64,000 nucleotides of DNA from Sipunculus nudus (GCA_026874595.1 CM049306.1:13849019-13913018); one strand, 5' to 3'. Shown: positions 27,601 to 38,541, numbered from the stretch's first letter. Notes: generated by a model not told the origin, from the sequence alone. Made by a program: numbers and translations.

Positions 27601-30600
27601 AGGCATACATGGAATCCAGGCAGCTTATGGCAAGCCACAGTTGATCCAGGTGTCCAACCCAACTCATCTAGTAGTTTTAACCAAGAACATAACAAAAAAC
27701 AATAAATTAATAAATTTTTATTGGTTTTTAATAACAAATTAAAGAAAAGTAGAAAAGGAATTTGTTAGTTTATAATAACAGGAAATTAACTTGCAGTTAC
27801 TGATGATATAAGAATCTTGTATCGATGGGTAGAATGTCACATATTCCAAATAACACCATGCAGTCACCTATGGCATTTTTCAGTTCAATTTTAATGATAA
27901 AGAAGTAAATCATATTATTCATTACTAATCATTTGGGATCATATGAAGGAAATTAGACAAAGATGCAGTTGACAATATTAATCTAGATTCCTGCTGTGTC
28001 TAGTGTGTACATTGATGTGAAATTAGTCCAAAATGAATTTTTTACAGTTATTTTTTAATATAAATAAAAGCCATAAAACCAGGTACTTATGATCATTATT
28101 TAAATGTGTGAATTTTGTATATTCTGGATTCTCAACATCATTGTTTGGTGAAAACTGAATAAATTCCAGACATGGTGCAAATACTTTGTAATTGTATTTA
28201 AATACGAATATGATTTTGTACTCCATTATAAAATTTCTTGCATAAAGAATGGGAATTCAGGTAAAAATGAAAATATATGAATACTCGTGCAAATACTTTC
28301 AAAATGTATTCATGAATGCATTCATGAATATATTCTTTAATATTATTTTAATAATCATATCAGTTATATTTCATTTTGAAAAAATCATATGATTCTATTA
28401 TTATTTTTAATAAAAATTATATTTGGGACAATATTTGTATTTTTTTAAATAAATAGTTAAACTCTTATATTATATGTTCTGCTTATAAGTTATATGGCCA
28501 AGTCAAAATCTGTGTGACAATAGTACTCCATTTGTTAATAAAATAAATGAAATCAATCCTCTTCCCTGTCTCCAAAGGTACTATCAAAATCATACATAAG
28601 CTATACAACAACAACCCATAATACAGCTTATATTTATTACCACACAAAACCAGCATGTGCCTCATTTCTAAATAATATTTTTTTATCATATATAACAGCT
28701 GAGCGTCGTGACCCATAGGTCCCTTGTTTCGATTTTATGACAGGTGGCACCACCTACATTCATGTTTACACTGCAGACATCCAAGCTATTATGCAACACA
28801 CCTCACTCTATTCCCCTTGCCACTTAATCCATGCCTCACTTCACCCGTCCCACTCTGATTTCTGTGGATACATATAGTTGACTACCCATACTCTAGTTTT
28901 AAAATGTCTCAGTCTGAAACTTGCAGCTCCGAAACCTCCATTTTGCTGAGTCATAATGACTAAGGTAGATATGCAGGACTTAAGAGGATCAATATTAAAT
29001 TTAAAAAATAAACCTCCATTCATACTCCCAAACTTTGCACAGGTTCGCATAAGGCCTGTAGGCCTTGTTTATTTTTAATGAATTTTTATAGGAGTTTCAA
29101 TTTTGGGCTTGTGAGCGGGATATCTCTGAAAGGATTCACCGTAGGAATTTTATTTTTTCTGTGAAGATATATATTGACAAAATCTCGGTCAAGTTCAAAG
29201 ATGGGTGACCTAGACCTATTTTTCTACGTTTTAGAACTGATTATAGAAAAACATTTAGAAGCTTATTTCTCAGGAACCATTGGGTGGATTTTCCAAAACA
29301 ATTACTATGATCATAGGGACTGATGGTCTGTAACTGCTGCACAAGTTTGGGGGCGCCACCTACAATTTCTGATTTTTAATGAATTTTTCTTGGATTTTTA
29401 AACTTTGGCCTTGTGAGCGGGATATCTCTATAAAAGGATTCACAATAGGAATTTTATTTCTTTGGTGAAGATGTATATCGACAAAATCTCGGTCAAGTTC
29501 GAAGATGGGTGACCTTGACCTACTTTTCAAGGTCACAGAGCTTATAATAGAATAAAACTTAGAAGCTTATTTTTCAGGAAGCATTTGGTGGATTGTTATG
29601 AATCATGGTACATACCTCTCCATTTTAAATTTATAACTGAGACATGTACAGATATACATCCATGTGAGAACAGATATTTTGTACTTGTTACTGTTACCAC
29701 CTCTAGACACTGTTCTTTTGGCTGAGGGCTTTTGTCAGCTTCTGCTGATATTCTAGTTCCTACTTCCTTTGTCACATTGTGTGACTTTGTATTCCAGAGG
29801 ATGGTGTATGGTACCGGGCCATTGTGACTGGGCCCCAGGAGGCTGGCAGGTTTGAAGTTCAGTATATGGACTATGGCAACACGGAGATGGTCTCTCCTGA
29901 GGACATGCTGCCTCTCACAAAGTCATTCCTTGAACTACCAGCACAAAGCATCAGGTGTGCACTGGCAGGTGAGAGAATCCTTAAATTCTCAGCATGAAGC
30001 ATCGTCAGTGCACGATCAAATATGAAAGTTCTTCCTGAAACAAATTGCCAAATGTAATAGGTGTACACTGCTCAGTGAGAAAAATCCTTTTTAACTACCA
30101 GCTGAAAGTATTTGTTAGATGTGCTTTTGTAGGTAAGGAAGTCCTTCCTGGAAGCTCAGAGTATCAGTTGTTCGATGCTCAGACATTTCTAGACATTCTG
30201 AAAGTCTGCCTGAACAGGATAAGAATCTAAGCATTTGCAGGATATTTATTTGAGAACAAAATGAGGCTTTTACATCATTTATAATCAATAAGTTGATAAA
30301 AACAGGGTAAGGATAATTTGAAATTAGAACATGAATGTGAGAAATGGTAAATTTATACTTCACAGGAGAAAGTAACACCTGTGTGTGGGTGTTTTCTTTT
30401 CAAATGACGTGTAACTGATTTGTGATCTGCATTTTGCATATATTGTAGCAGTTGAACCCCGCCACGGACCTCGCTGGGAGAGTACCGTAGCTCAGGCATT
30501 CAAGGGACAGTTATTGCAGAATGCTGTCCTCATCAACATTGTCCAGCAGCTCAACAATGCAGCAGTAGTCACAGTGGAACTACCCAGTCCTGCAGGTCCT

Positions 30601-30669
30601 GTAGACATAGCTCAGTGGCTCATAAACCATGGCCATGCTTTGGCACAGCCCCGAGCATTCATCAGATGA
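2498..30669 (+). CDS. Multi-Tudor-domain protein (TDRD/Tudor family), 5' partial, six exons
   Basis: Joined exons 2498-2595, 7249-7491, 9194-12840, 20594-20707, 29798-29968 and 30449-30669 keep one frame through every GT-AG junction and end at TGA 30667-30669, giving 1497 residues; the 5' end lies outside the window. The protein is a string of extended Tudor modules, recognised by the W-Y-R-A and [FY]-x-D-[YF]-G-N signatures: A (partial, residues 1-32), B (W131, FLDYGN 148-153), C (W376, 394-399), D (W602, 620-625), E (W931, 951-956), F (W1113, 1130-1135) and G (W1372, 1390-1395). A Gln/Asn/Arg/Asp-rich linker (about 723-849) separates D from E. Extended Tudor modules bind symmetrically dimethylated arginine; multi-Tudor proteins scaffold piRNA/Piwi germ granules. 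No MYND, LOTUS, helicase or nuclease domain is visible, so I cannot say which TDRD orthologue this is. Family assignment is very secure; the first exon is less so. Confidence 0.9.
7249..7491 (+). CDS. Tudor gene, exon (linker and start of Tudor module B)
   Basis: The acceptor is gttgatttcag and the donor is TTCAG/gtaagt. The exon encodes residues 33-114: a Pro-rich linker (L-P-T-G-L-P-P-P-P-G) and then the N-terminal staphylococcal-nuclease-like half of module B, with V-N-I-M-E-V-E-S-P-A-L-F-W-I-Q-R-L, the usual '(V) ... SP..F(W/Y)(V/I)Q' opening of extended Tudor modules. It ends two bases into an Arg codon completed by the next exon. Confidence 0.85.
7971..9132 (+). mobile_element. Helitron-like element, family F (F1)
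   Basis: It starts with the hairpin agggccccgcttgac...gtgccct and a TCCGTC-rich run, and ends ccgaccacatCTAG with TT in the flank. The core is about six tandem units of roughly 145 bp (8080-8940) of the type 'ataactcaacaacaacatactgcagctttcc...ggaattccaatatggccgcc'. It lies inside the intron 7492-9193 and stops 61 bp before the giant exon. Confidence 0.55.
9194..12840 (+). CDS. Tudor gene, giant internal exon (modules B to F, start of G)
   Basis: This 3,647-bp exon runs from ctttacag/ACCACTGG to GGAAG/gtaaga with no stop, and carries most of the protein. Core signatures: module B Trp codon 9243 and FLDYGN 9294-9311; C 9978 and 10032-10049; D 10656 and 10710-10727; E 11643 and 11703-11720; F 12189 and 12240-12257. 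The Gln/Asn/Arg/Asp linker occupies about 11020-11400. After module F a hydrophilic Ser/Arg-rich stretch (12540-12720) leads to the start of module G (V-Y-E-V-R-D-P-S-E-F-Y-C-Q). In the genomic sequence the frame runs on past the donor to a stop at 12891-12893, so intron retention would add only 17 residues. Long single exons holding several Tudor modules are common in this family. Confidence 0.93.
13920..17722 (+). mobile_element. Helitron-like element, family D-type ends with a 337-bp tandem core (D1)
   Basis: The left end is the hairpin agctcagctgact-ttc-agtcatgctgagct, then a (GTCC)n run (13970-14005). The right end is tgacccatgggtcacttgttt. About eight tandem units with a period near 337 bp fill 14028-16630; marker 'ggacctagaatctt' starts near 14028, 14365, 14702, 15038, 15374, 15713, 16052 and 16381. 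Each unit carries ggtggcgccacc. An A-family element (16637-17538) is inserted in the last unit. Confidence 0.55.
16637..17538 (+). mobile_element. Helitron-like element, family A (A2), nested in D1
   Basis: The left hairpin (tatcctccaaaac...gttttgcagata) and the right end tagtcacttgtcggctacccgtattCTAG/TT match the other A copies. The flanking D1 text ('gccacctgtatt' before, 'ttttttctctatttttgaga' after) is contiguous in the other D1 units, which shows that A2 inserted into D1. Confidence 0.6.
18488..19699 (+). mobile_element. Helitron-like element, family B (B1)
   Basis: The left end is the hairpin atgccccCgccac-aaa-gtggccggggcat, followed by 'gtccgtccttccgtc'. The right end is gtgtc-tttcc-gacac-tt-CTAG with TT flanking. 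About six tandem units near 180 bp each carry 'cctgcagatattggcctgatttttggtgtgtgggcagata'. It lies in the intron 12841-20593. Confidence 0.6.
20594..20707 (+). CDS. Tudor gene, exon (helical part of Tudor module G)
   Basis: The acceptor is tatttttcag and the donor is TTGCAC/gtaaga. The 114-bp exon encodes 38 residues: a Leu-rich helix (V-L-L-S-L-S-N-L-M-S-R-L-A-T-Y-C) and then F-K-P-E-Q-G-Q-L-V-A-S-R-F-A, the strand just before W-Y-R-A. It enters and leaves in phase 1, matching the exons at 12840 and 29798. It is isolated between two introns of 7.8 and 9.1 kb, both full of Helitron-like elements. Confidence 0.85.
20965..21819 (+). mobile_element. Helitron-like element, family A (A3)
   Basis: The left hairpin tatccgccaaaac...gttttgcgggata and the right end gtagtcgcttgtcgactacccttattCTAG/TT are both intact. 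The core has several ggtggcgccacc-centred units. It starts 258 bp after the exon ending at 20707. Confidence 0.6.
21877..22829 (+). mobile_element. Helitron-like fragments: left end of family C (C1) joined to a family E left end (E6)
   Basis: From 21877 the hairpin agccctcagcc-ctta-ggctgatgggct opens a C element ('gagcgggatatct...aaaggattcaccg'). At 22218 the text switches to an E-type start (agcgaacctgtgagcttatg...gtccgtcgtgc). Neither right end is seen before a B element begins at 22830, so both are truncated or interrupted. Confidence 0.4.
22830..24347 (+). mobile_element. Helitron-like element, family B (B2), interrupted by C2
   Basis: It starts like B1 with atgcccccgccacaaagtggcc and ends gtgtcgttccgacacatCTAG/TT. 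The core is broken at 23279-23963 by a C element: 'acacatgtaca' before and 'ttcgcaatgc' after the break sit next to each other in the B repeat unit. Confidence 0.6.
23279..23963 (+). mobile_element. Helitron-like element, family C (C2), nested in B2
   Basis: The left hairpin agccctcagct-cata-ggctgatgggct and the (GTCY)n run at about 23325-23390 are followed by C core text. The right end is gctaatattCTAG. The following base is A, unlike most copies, and the right hairpin is worn. Confidence 0.55.
24665..28896 (+). mobile_element. Helitron-like element, family A (A4), 5'-truncated and split by D4
   Basis: The left part (about 24665-26102) has roughly four tandem units with ggtggcgccacc and 'gcagacatccaagctcatatctc'. 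The right part (28730-28896) resumes with 'cgattttatgacaggtggc' and ends tagttgactacccatactCTAG/TT. The junction text is continuous in undisturbed units. The left-end hairpin is missing. Confidence 0.55.
26103..28729 (+). mobile_element. Helitron-like element, family D (D4), nested in A4
   Basis: The left hairpin agctcagctgactataagtc... is followed by a long (GTCC)n run at 26155-26205. The right end is gtgacccataggtcccttgttt. The body shares the 'gaccatggcacgttt' and 'ccagaaattatgtc' segments with D2 and D3. An open frame at 27368-27742 is not supported by codon or motif evidence. Confidence 0.55.
28898..29069 (+). mobile_element. Truncated right end of a family E element
   Basis: The end gcacaggttcgcat-aaggcc-tgta-ggcctt-gttt matches the right end of E4 at 18262-18297. 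The left part is missing. Confidence 0.35.
29070..29756 (+). mobile_element. Helitron-like element, family C (C3), 5'-truncated
   Basis: It contains two C core units ('gagcgggatatctct...aaaggattcac', 29108 and 29416) and ends gt-cagc-ttct-gctg-atattCTAG/TT. The left hairpin is missing. Its right end is 41 bp upstream of the Tudor exon at 29798. Confidence 0.5.
29798..29968 (+). CDS. Tudor gene, exon (core of Tudor module G)
   Basis: The acceptor is tgtattccag and the donor is CTGGCAG/gtgaga; 171 bp, phase 1 to phase 1. It encodes Q-D-G-V-W-Y-R-A-I-V and then Y-M-D-Y-G-N-T-E-M-V, with L-P-A-Q-S-I-R-C-A-L-A at the end. All four cage aromatics (Phe in the previous exon, Tyr of WYR, both Tyr of YMDYGN) and the Asn are present, so this is a methyl-arginine-binding candidate. 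The acceptor lies only 41 bp after the right end of a C-family mobile element. Confidence 0.9.
30449..30669 (+). CDS. Tudor gene, last coding exon
   Basis: The exon follows tatattgtag and ends with TGA at 30667-30669. It encodes the C-terminal nuclease-like half of module G, with P-R-W-E-S-T-V-A-Q-A-F-K-G-Q-L-L and V-T-V-E-L-P-S-P-A-G, closing on A-Q-P-R-A-F-I-R. The acceptor reads TAGCAG, so use of the second AG would drop one Ala without changing the frame. Confidence 0.88.
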
Positions 30670-33600
30670 GAGCTAGGAAGATCCATGAGATATTGTTAAC
30701 ATATTCATATCACCAAATGATGCTTAACAAGTTTTGTTTTCTTGGAGTAATTTGAGTTCATTTATTGAACATCTTGTAAGAAGTCCATTGCATATTAATA
30801 GCCACCAGGTGTAAATACTGGGTTCCTAGATGCTTAATTATCCAAATGAATTTTGAAATTTTCATTTAGAGGACCTTGAATTTTACCCTGATGGTTGGAT
30901 GTGGCAAACAAAAAGGGGCTAGTCATGCTTTAACCTGTAAACATAGATCTTGTTATTATTTTAAATAAGGATCAGAAATTGCTAAAAATTAAACACAATT
31001 TATTTCCCTGGAAACATTGAAAAGACGTTGAATATGCAGTAACAATTTGTTAGAGCCCTGTGAGCTTACACAGTTCAGGTAAGATAATAAGTGCCACTGT
31101 AGTGAATGTGTAATGCTGGAAACTGTTGGGCCAGTCATAGGCATTTATTGTTGAATCTCAAAAGATACATGCAAGGCTTTATCAAGTCTGAATTTCATTT
31201 GGCTTACAGATTGTTACCTTATAGTTTCATGTAACTACTAGTCATGGTATTGTAGTAGAAGTAGAGCTAGAATGTTAGATAGAAATATTGATGAATAAGT
31301 TGTTATCATTAATAATTGATTGGTAGAAGACATTTTGCGTTCAATTTTTTATAAATATGACTTTTTACAGGTCTCATGTATATGACTTGTAAAGATAACA
31401 CATGATATTTACATTATCTTAGATAAAGATTGATAATCGTACTGGCACTGCACATGATGGATGTGTCAGGTGAATATGAAGATAATGATGTTTTTTGGCT
31501 AATGTCAACCTATAATTTTAAAAGTAAATGACAGATTTTTAAAAAAAGCAAGTTAAATAGCCTCAGCCAAACAACAGGAATATGCATTTTTTATACAGGA
31601 TTATTACAGGGCTTTTAAATAATTGAATGCTAAGAATTTCTGACTGAAAGGATAGTGCTGGAAACTGCCTTAAAATATAATAAAAACACATTAATGTAAA
31701 AAAAATATAGAATGGTCTGAGTTTAAAGACCCATTATATAGATTTTTCAAGGCCATTTATGTATAATTACCAGATAAATGTTGAAGCTGGCAGTATTGAG
31801 GGGAGAAATGTGATATTTAGAATATTTGATTTAATCAGTGACCTGGAAAATTTTCAGACAGTCTGGATAAGTTTTGAAGTGCAGGTTGCTCAAAAGTTTA
31901 TAAATGGTTTTCAAACACTGTGGAAACAAGGAAGTTATGTGATTTGAATTTAAAATTCTTACATGTATAATCAGTTAATGAACTCATGATTAGTAGACAT
32001 AAACTGCACCTGCAACATCACACAATCACATTTGAATTGAAAAGTCGATTTAATCATGCAGATCAAGTTAGTTGTCTTGTCAGACGTTAGCTTGCTATTT
32101 TTATATTTTTTTATCCATACATTGTGATTGTTTCTGCCACATTTCTGTGGCGGCTCTAATATTCATTTGTAGATAAACCATTAACTGGTTACAGTTTGTC
32201 TCCGTTCCATTTTGTATGGACTGATTGTTGTACACTTGTCCTAGATGGGATAAATATATGGTATAAACATTGCCTGTCTGCCTGTTAACTTTTAGTGTCA
32301 AAACAGTAACTGAAATTTCGATTCCCACCAAAATCCTATGTACTAAATGAGGTCAGAAGTCATCAGACTTTGGTTGCACTGTGTTAACTTGCCAAAAATC
32401 TGATGGATAGAGTTTTTCACCTAAATTAAATTCTCAGCAAAACCCACACATTTAATGAGGTCAAAGGTCACAAGACATCAGTATGATGGGTGCAGTGTGC
32501 ACCCTTGTGGTGCTTGCGTTTATATTACAATAAGTATAAAGCATTTATGTATGATATAATGTATGTTAATATGAGAAGGGCAGATAAACCATATGATCCA
32601 CATCAGTCAGGAAAGAGTTACTGACAGATTACTTGATTTCAAAAATAGCCTTTAGTTGTTTGCCCACTTTAATATATCTATAGTTGCTATATTTTGATAT
32701 GAAGTTTTGTAAAAATATTGTTCATGGCCAGTCACGACCAAATTGCAACATTGTATTGAGACAAATTTGTCACCAGCAAAACCTTCTATAAAATTCAGTT
32801 GTGAACACTTCTTGATAATTTAAGTGTATCATTCTTGAAATCAGAAGCACAAATAATGCTACGTTTCCTTTAGCCAGCAGTCAGGATTTGTTTAATACGA
32901 AGTTTTATGTGAAAGAAGTTGCCCATGGTTTAGTTCTGCATATATGTTTATTCTTATGTTACCCATCAATTTCCCATCCATTTAGGTCATTGAGACCTGA
33001 ATCTATCAGTGAAAACTGTAATGTTCACCTGTATTTTCTGTTTAATCATACATGTATGTAAGAAATTCCATATATATACTGCCAAGGGCCATGCTATATG
33101 AGAAAGCAAATGTACAGACCAAGTAGTAGTCTTAAATAAGAACAAACCTTGGCTTTTCAGATTTATGTAAGTGGCAGAAAACCACTTGTAAATAATTATA
33201 AGACAAGTATTTTTATTTTGGTGTTATGTAATTAAGAGAATTTTCTAAATTTATTTTATATGTTTATTGTTCATTTCTATACTCAGCCTAAGCTCTCTGT
33301 CCTTGCAGACAAAACAAAGAGAATCTTGAGAGATTAGCATCGTCATTGTTGACTTCTGCTCATCACAGTTTGATATTTATAAAAAATCTAGATTGGAGCT
33401 ACATCTTAGTCATTGGAAGTTTTGCAGTTTTTACCTCAGCTTATTGAATGTCATCTGGCTTGTAGGGTCTGACACCTGACGACCTTGGCCATAATGTTCA
33501 AAGGTAGAATCTGTAGAAGTATTTTATTTTGTTAACTCTTGAACAATTGCGTAATTGTCCCTCAAAATTTAACACACATGTAGTAGCATGCAAGTTCCAG

Positions 33601-33782
33601 AGTCTGAAAACTGGTTAACTTGATCTTATAGGTAAAATCTTGGGAAATCTTGGATATTTGTGAACCCTGAACTTTTGAAGTTCTGCATGGTTGACCTCAA
33701 ATCTGATACACCTCTTAGTTCTCAGACTTTGATTTTCAAGGTGAAATCTTTTGAAATATTGAGTTTAAGTGAACCCAATAAT
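30670..33782 (+). other. 3' flank / probable 3' UTR of the Tudor gene, no other gene seen
   Basis: The sequence is AT-rich and unique-looking. It probably contains the 3' UTR up to about 31.7 kb. Short open frames (31759-31947, 32101-32331) show no motif or splice support. Confidence 0.5.
31679..31684 (+). promoter_or_regulatory. Possible polyadenylation signal of the Tudor gene
   Basis: An AATAAA hexamer lies about 1.0 kb after the Tudor stop codon and is followed by an A-rich stretch. It is the first canonical hexamer I found downstream, but such hexamers are common in AT-rich DNA; another is at 36142. Confidence 0.35.
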
Positions 33783-34989
33783 TAGGGCCCCTCTTGAATA
33801 AGCAGGTGCCTTACAGTGACCACCCTGTCTATCCATCTGTCTATCCACAAATTCGTTTAAAGATGATAACTCAAGTTTGGATTGGTTTCAAACTTATAAA
33901 TGACCCTTTACTAAAATTTGAATCCTAAAAATATTGTGGATGCATTTCAAGCCAAGCTATGCATCCCAAACTGTTCATCTTTCACATATGGTTCTCCTGC
34001 CAATAGGAGAAAAAAAAATCTCTTGATTTTTGGGGTCCAAAGGTCAAGGTCACAGTTCTTTAAAAATATAATTAACCTTCCATCATTCACATATAAAAAA
34101 ACTCGCCTGTCAGTAGGGGGAAGAAACTGTCTGATTTTTGGGTCACAGGATCAAAGGTCAAGGTCACAGGACCCTCTTTAAAAATGTTAATGTATTTTAA
34201 GCCTAACTTATCATCCCGAATCTTCAGTATACCACAAATCGCACATCTTCAAGTAGGGAAGATCCCTTTTGGCTTTTGGGTCACAAGATGAAAGGTCGCA
34301 GGGCCCACTTCTATCAAACGAATTGTTTTCATTTTAAGTCAAACTCTCATCCAAAGCTTTATATATTTCACATATGGCTCACCTCCAAAGAGTAGAAGAA
34401 ATTTGCTGATTTTCGGGTCAAACGTCAGGATCACAGACATTTCTTTAAAACGATTGTAGATTCATTGTAAGCCAAACGGAGAAGATATCTCTTGATATTA
34501 AGGGTCCAAAGGTCAAAGTCACAGAGTCAACTTCTTTGAAAGGTTGTGGTTGCATTTTAAGCAAAATTTTAATCCCAAACTTTCCATATATGGATCAAGT
34601 GCCAATATGGGAGAAACCTGAATTTTTTTGCCCAAAGGTCAAGTTCACTGACCCGCTTTAAAAAGATTGTGGTTGAATTTCAAGTTAAAATATTTGACCA
34701 AAATCTTCCATATGTTGCACACCAACCAGAAGGTGCAGAAATCGGTTGATTTCAACACGCAAGGTCACAGGACCATCCGGCTGATTTACCAGATTTAAAG
34801 TTTAATACACCATATGTAATTGTGCTCCTCTTGCTATGAATGCACCACTTTTCAAGGCCTGCATATCTTACTTTACTCTTTCCCTACGTTTAATCTGGTC
34901 CTTTAACATAGTTCTTCAAGAAGCACTCAATCGGCACTGGAAGTTTATGGTCCTTTGCAGTGTCTCTTCCTGACCAGTCAGTGTTCTAG
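33783..34989 (+). mobile_element. Helitron-like element, family F-like (F2)
   Basis: The left end agggcccctcttgaataagcaggtgcctt resembles F1. The right end is ctgaccagtcagtgttCTAG/TT. The core repeats 'aaaggtcaaggtcacag' segments, different from the F1 core. Non-coding. Confidence 0.45.
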
Positions 34990-36821
34990 TTTTTGAAGCA
35001 CTGCATATTCGATGCACGAATTGTTTCAATCCGATTTTCGTCCGAGTTCGAAAACTGGTGACCTTGATCTTTAAGGTAAAATCTGCGGATATCTAAGATT
35101 TTTGTGAACTCCGTAACTTTCGAAGTACTGATTATTTTCCCTAAAATCTGATACAGGTACAAGTACAAACGAGTACGAAAAATGGTGTCTTTGACATTGA
35201 TCTTCAGGGTGAAATCTTTTGAATTTATTTTTTTTTTTTTTTTATTTTTGGGAATCCAATAACTTTTGAAGTCCTGCTTAATTTCCCCTCAAATTCGATA
35301 TACACTTTGTTTTAACCAGATTGTCAGAGGAGTTCGAAAACCGGTAGACTTGATCTTCATAAAAATTAATATTTTCGCTGTTATAACCATTTTTTATACT
35401 GCTATTATTCTTTAAATTTTTAAAATTATTTCAACGGACGAGTTTCGGACGTGTTAAAAAATACTGGTGACTTGACCTTGCAAAGGGTCAATGATTTTGA
35501 AGGGGCTATGCCCAATATCTTGCGATGCTTCGGCCAGAACTCTGTAGTTATTCAAAGGAGTCTTGGCGTCGCCTGCTATGTCTTGAGGATGGCTTGTGTT
35601 GAATATGTTTACAAAGTTTGAAGTTTGTTTTCAACCTTATAAATTTGAAGTGAATCTTTAAATTTTCATTTGTTTGAGCAGCAAAGACATGCTGTTTATT
35701 GGATATTTGTTTGCATGTAACAGCAACAGAAGTGCTGATTAAGCGTGTCTTGTGCCATTTGTTAATGATGTAGTCCATAACTACTTTACTTTCCATGCTT
35801 TTCTGTTAGATATGGTTTGGTTAAATGATTAAATATGAGGTCTAAAGTTCTTTCATGTTTCTACCTTTGACATTGAATGGCAGATTGTTTGAACTCGTGC
35901 ATATGTAGATAAGAAAAAGGGATCATTGCGGTGGCCTTGCTTTTGTTTGTTTGGTTCATGAGACCTAATGTCGCAGCTGCAACTGATAAAATTATTTTAA
36001 CTCTAGTTTGGATGATTCGATTTTATTATTTCTCCTAATCATTTTCTTTTTGTAATACAGTTTAATTATACCTGTTTGTGGCAGACAAAACTTAAAAAGA
36101 TGCATTATTTTTCTAAATCCAAGTGTATATCTTTTGTGTATGAATAAAGTGTACACCTTTTACTTCCTTCTGTTCATTCATTCATTATCAGCATATGACT
36201 GGAATTCCTGCCAATTATTTAAAATCATTACGTTCACATTCACTGTCTGCACCACGACCTGTTTGGATTACGGTAGTCAACTGCTTACGATAATGGACCT
36301 GGTGTCTGGTTCTCTATCCGTTGGAAGCCTTTCATCACAATGCAGGATTCTCCCATGACCACGATTCCTCTTGATTTGCTGCGACCACCCCAACCGCCTA
36401 TCTTATTACTAAATATCCAGGGAGGTCCTTGGCAAATCTCCTCAGAAACCTGAGGTTTCATGGTGACGGATATTCTACGAGCTACTGGCCGAAAACATGA
36501 TTTTGAAAACCCAGAGCCAGACTTTTCTCGAATTGGCCTACAATTTTATGTGACACCAAATGGTCGATTGAAGCATTTAACTTTTTAAAGTTAAAAATAA
36601 ATGCTGCAATACTGGATCAGTTATTCGAAAGCCATAGCCTATATACCTGTTGCCAAGCTCAAACCAGGCCGCATCTGGTCACTGTAGAGGTCAATCAGTA
36701 CAGTCGAGCCTGGAGTACCCCCACTGTGTTGTTTCCTTGCTATTCCAAGCCTGGTAAGAGCCTAGTCCTACCCCCGGATACAAATATAAAGGTTGTATAA
36801 GGCAAAAAAAGTATGTCTATA

Positions 36822-36875
<54 letters not shown>

Positions 36876-38541
36876 GCCGTTGTCATGCACTTCACACATT
36901 TATTATCGCAATTTTTTTTCTTATGTGTGATGTTTGCACTCATACTGAAAATATAAAAAAAAAAACACTCGGCAATAAACATTTTTTTTTATTCAGACAT
37001 AAAACTCAAACGTGTGAGATTCGATTAATTCTTATGTTTTCTTATTTCATATGTTTTCTATCATGTTTATATATGTGAGCAGGTGACATCACGTGATCTA
37101 CTGTTTAAAATTCATTAAAGCACCAGGTGGAGACCTTTGATTTCATTTTGCTTGCATAACTCAGGAATTGTCTGAGCAATTGCCATGTATTTTTTCTTGA
37201 AATTTGTGTGCTATTACATTAAAGACCAGTAAGAAAAATGATTCACTGTTATACCAAGAAAGTTCAAGCAAGTGCTGTGAATTTTGTTCTAAACTTTTGC
37301 AACAGATCGAATTTCGGACCAGTTAAAAATCTGACATACAAGGGACATATTGCAGCCCTGACTGAGGATCTCTATGGTTCCGATGATTTCTAAATATTCC
37401 TTACAGCAAGGTATTTAAATTTGAATAAACTGAATTATTCTCAAAATGGTATTTGAAGGCACTTTTAATTTTATGGATCAAATTATTTGACATTTGATTT
37501 CATATGTTTTCTCACATACGTTTATATATATATGTGAGCAGATATCCTAGGATATCGGCATACAATTTCACTTGAATACAGATTTTGTGACTAAAAATCA
37601 CGGGTCTGAAATCCAAACGGAACTTTGAAAAGTCATGTTGCAGGATGTGCTGACCAGCTGAGCCTGATAAAACATGAGCCACTTGTCAATGTCAGAGATC
37701 AATGGAATATTAATTCTGTTACTTTTGTCCTGTTATTATCTTGTACTTCAACCCCTCTACAAATTAGGTAGATCCTGGTCAAATATTTTGACCTAGCTCC
37801 GTGTAATGCATTAAATTTTCCTTTTAAAGAATGCAATAGGTTGTGATACTGGCCCGAATATCCATGGACAGGGAGAATCTCTCCACTGTCATGCTCCCGC
37901 TACAGGCTGACGTTACCATGTGATAGCATCTTTATTAATACTTAACGATGGCCCAACTCTACTCAAAGCAAGGATGGGGTCTGCAGATGGTGATTACAAA
38001 TATACATTAGCTTTCCGGTAACCAATGGAAATTTTAGAGGTATAACTTGAGGTAAAATGAATATCTCAAACGAGTTTTAAGGTCCTATCTGATAGTGCTG
38101 TGTCTTCCTGGCATACCACCAGATTCATTTTATCGCATGAATTTCAACACCGCAGTGAAACTGGGAAGATAACCCTCTCCCCTCCCGACCCCGGTGTCTG
38201 ACTCAAAAGGTAGCAAATTCGTTTCCCCCACTCAGGAAATTTAGGAAGAAACAAGAATAAGCTCAAAAATATTTTAAACACTAAATAACCACTTAGTATT
38301 AGAGATAAATACCATCAAAGCACCTCAGCCGGGTTCTGCTTTTTCAGGACGACATATTCCTTCTGATAGTACATAACTATGTAATCCCCATTGTATTTGT
38401 ATATCTAAAGGCTTTACATATAGTGCCTCAAATTTTATGCATGATTTTTCACATGCCATTTAGATTTAGTTTAGCTCATATCTGTACCATTCAGGGTTTG
38501 CTGGGGCGGGGGGGGGGGGGGGTGGTAGTCACTGTCTCGCG
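34990..38541. other. Intergenic sequence, no supported gene
   Basis: The first part (34990-35500) continues 'gttcgaaaactggtgaccttgatctt' repeats related to the F2 surroundings. After that I see only short open frames, the poly-T tract, an AATAAA at 36142, a duplicated 'ttcatatgttttct...gtttatatatgtgagcag' string (37050 and 37500) and a poly-G run (38507-38522). Confidence 0.5.
36825..36871. repeat. Poly-T tract
   Basis: There are 47 consecutive T. It could be the poly-A tail of a minus-strand retroposed sequence or simple slippage; I see no target-site duplication. Confidence 0.95.

Noticed and set aside
27368-27742. 124-codon + strand frame in D4
   Set aside because: It lies wholly inside repeat D4, and the same region in other D copies is closed.
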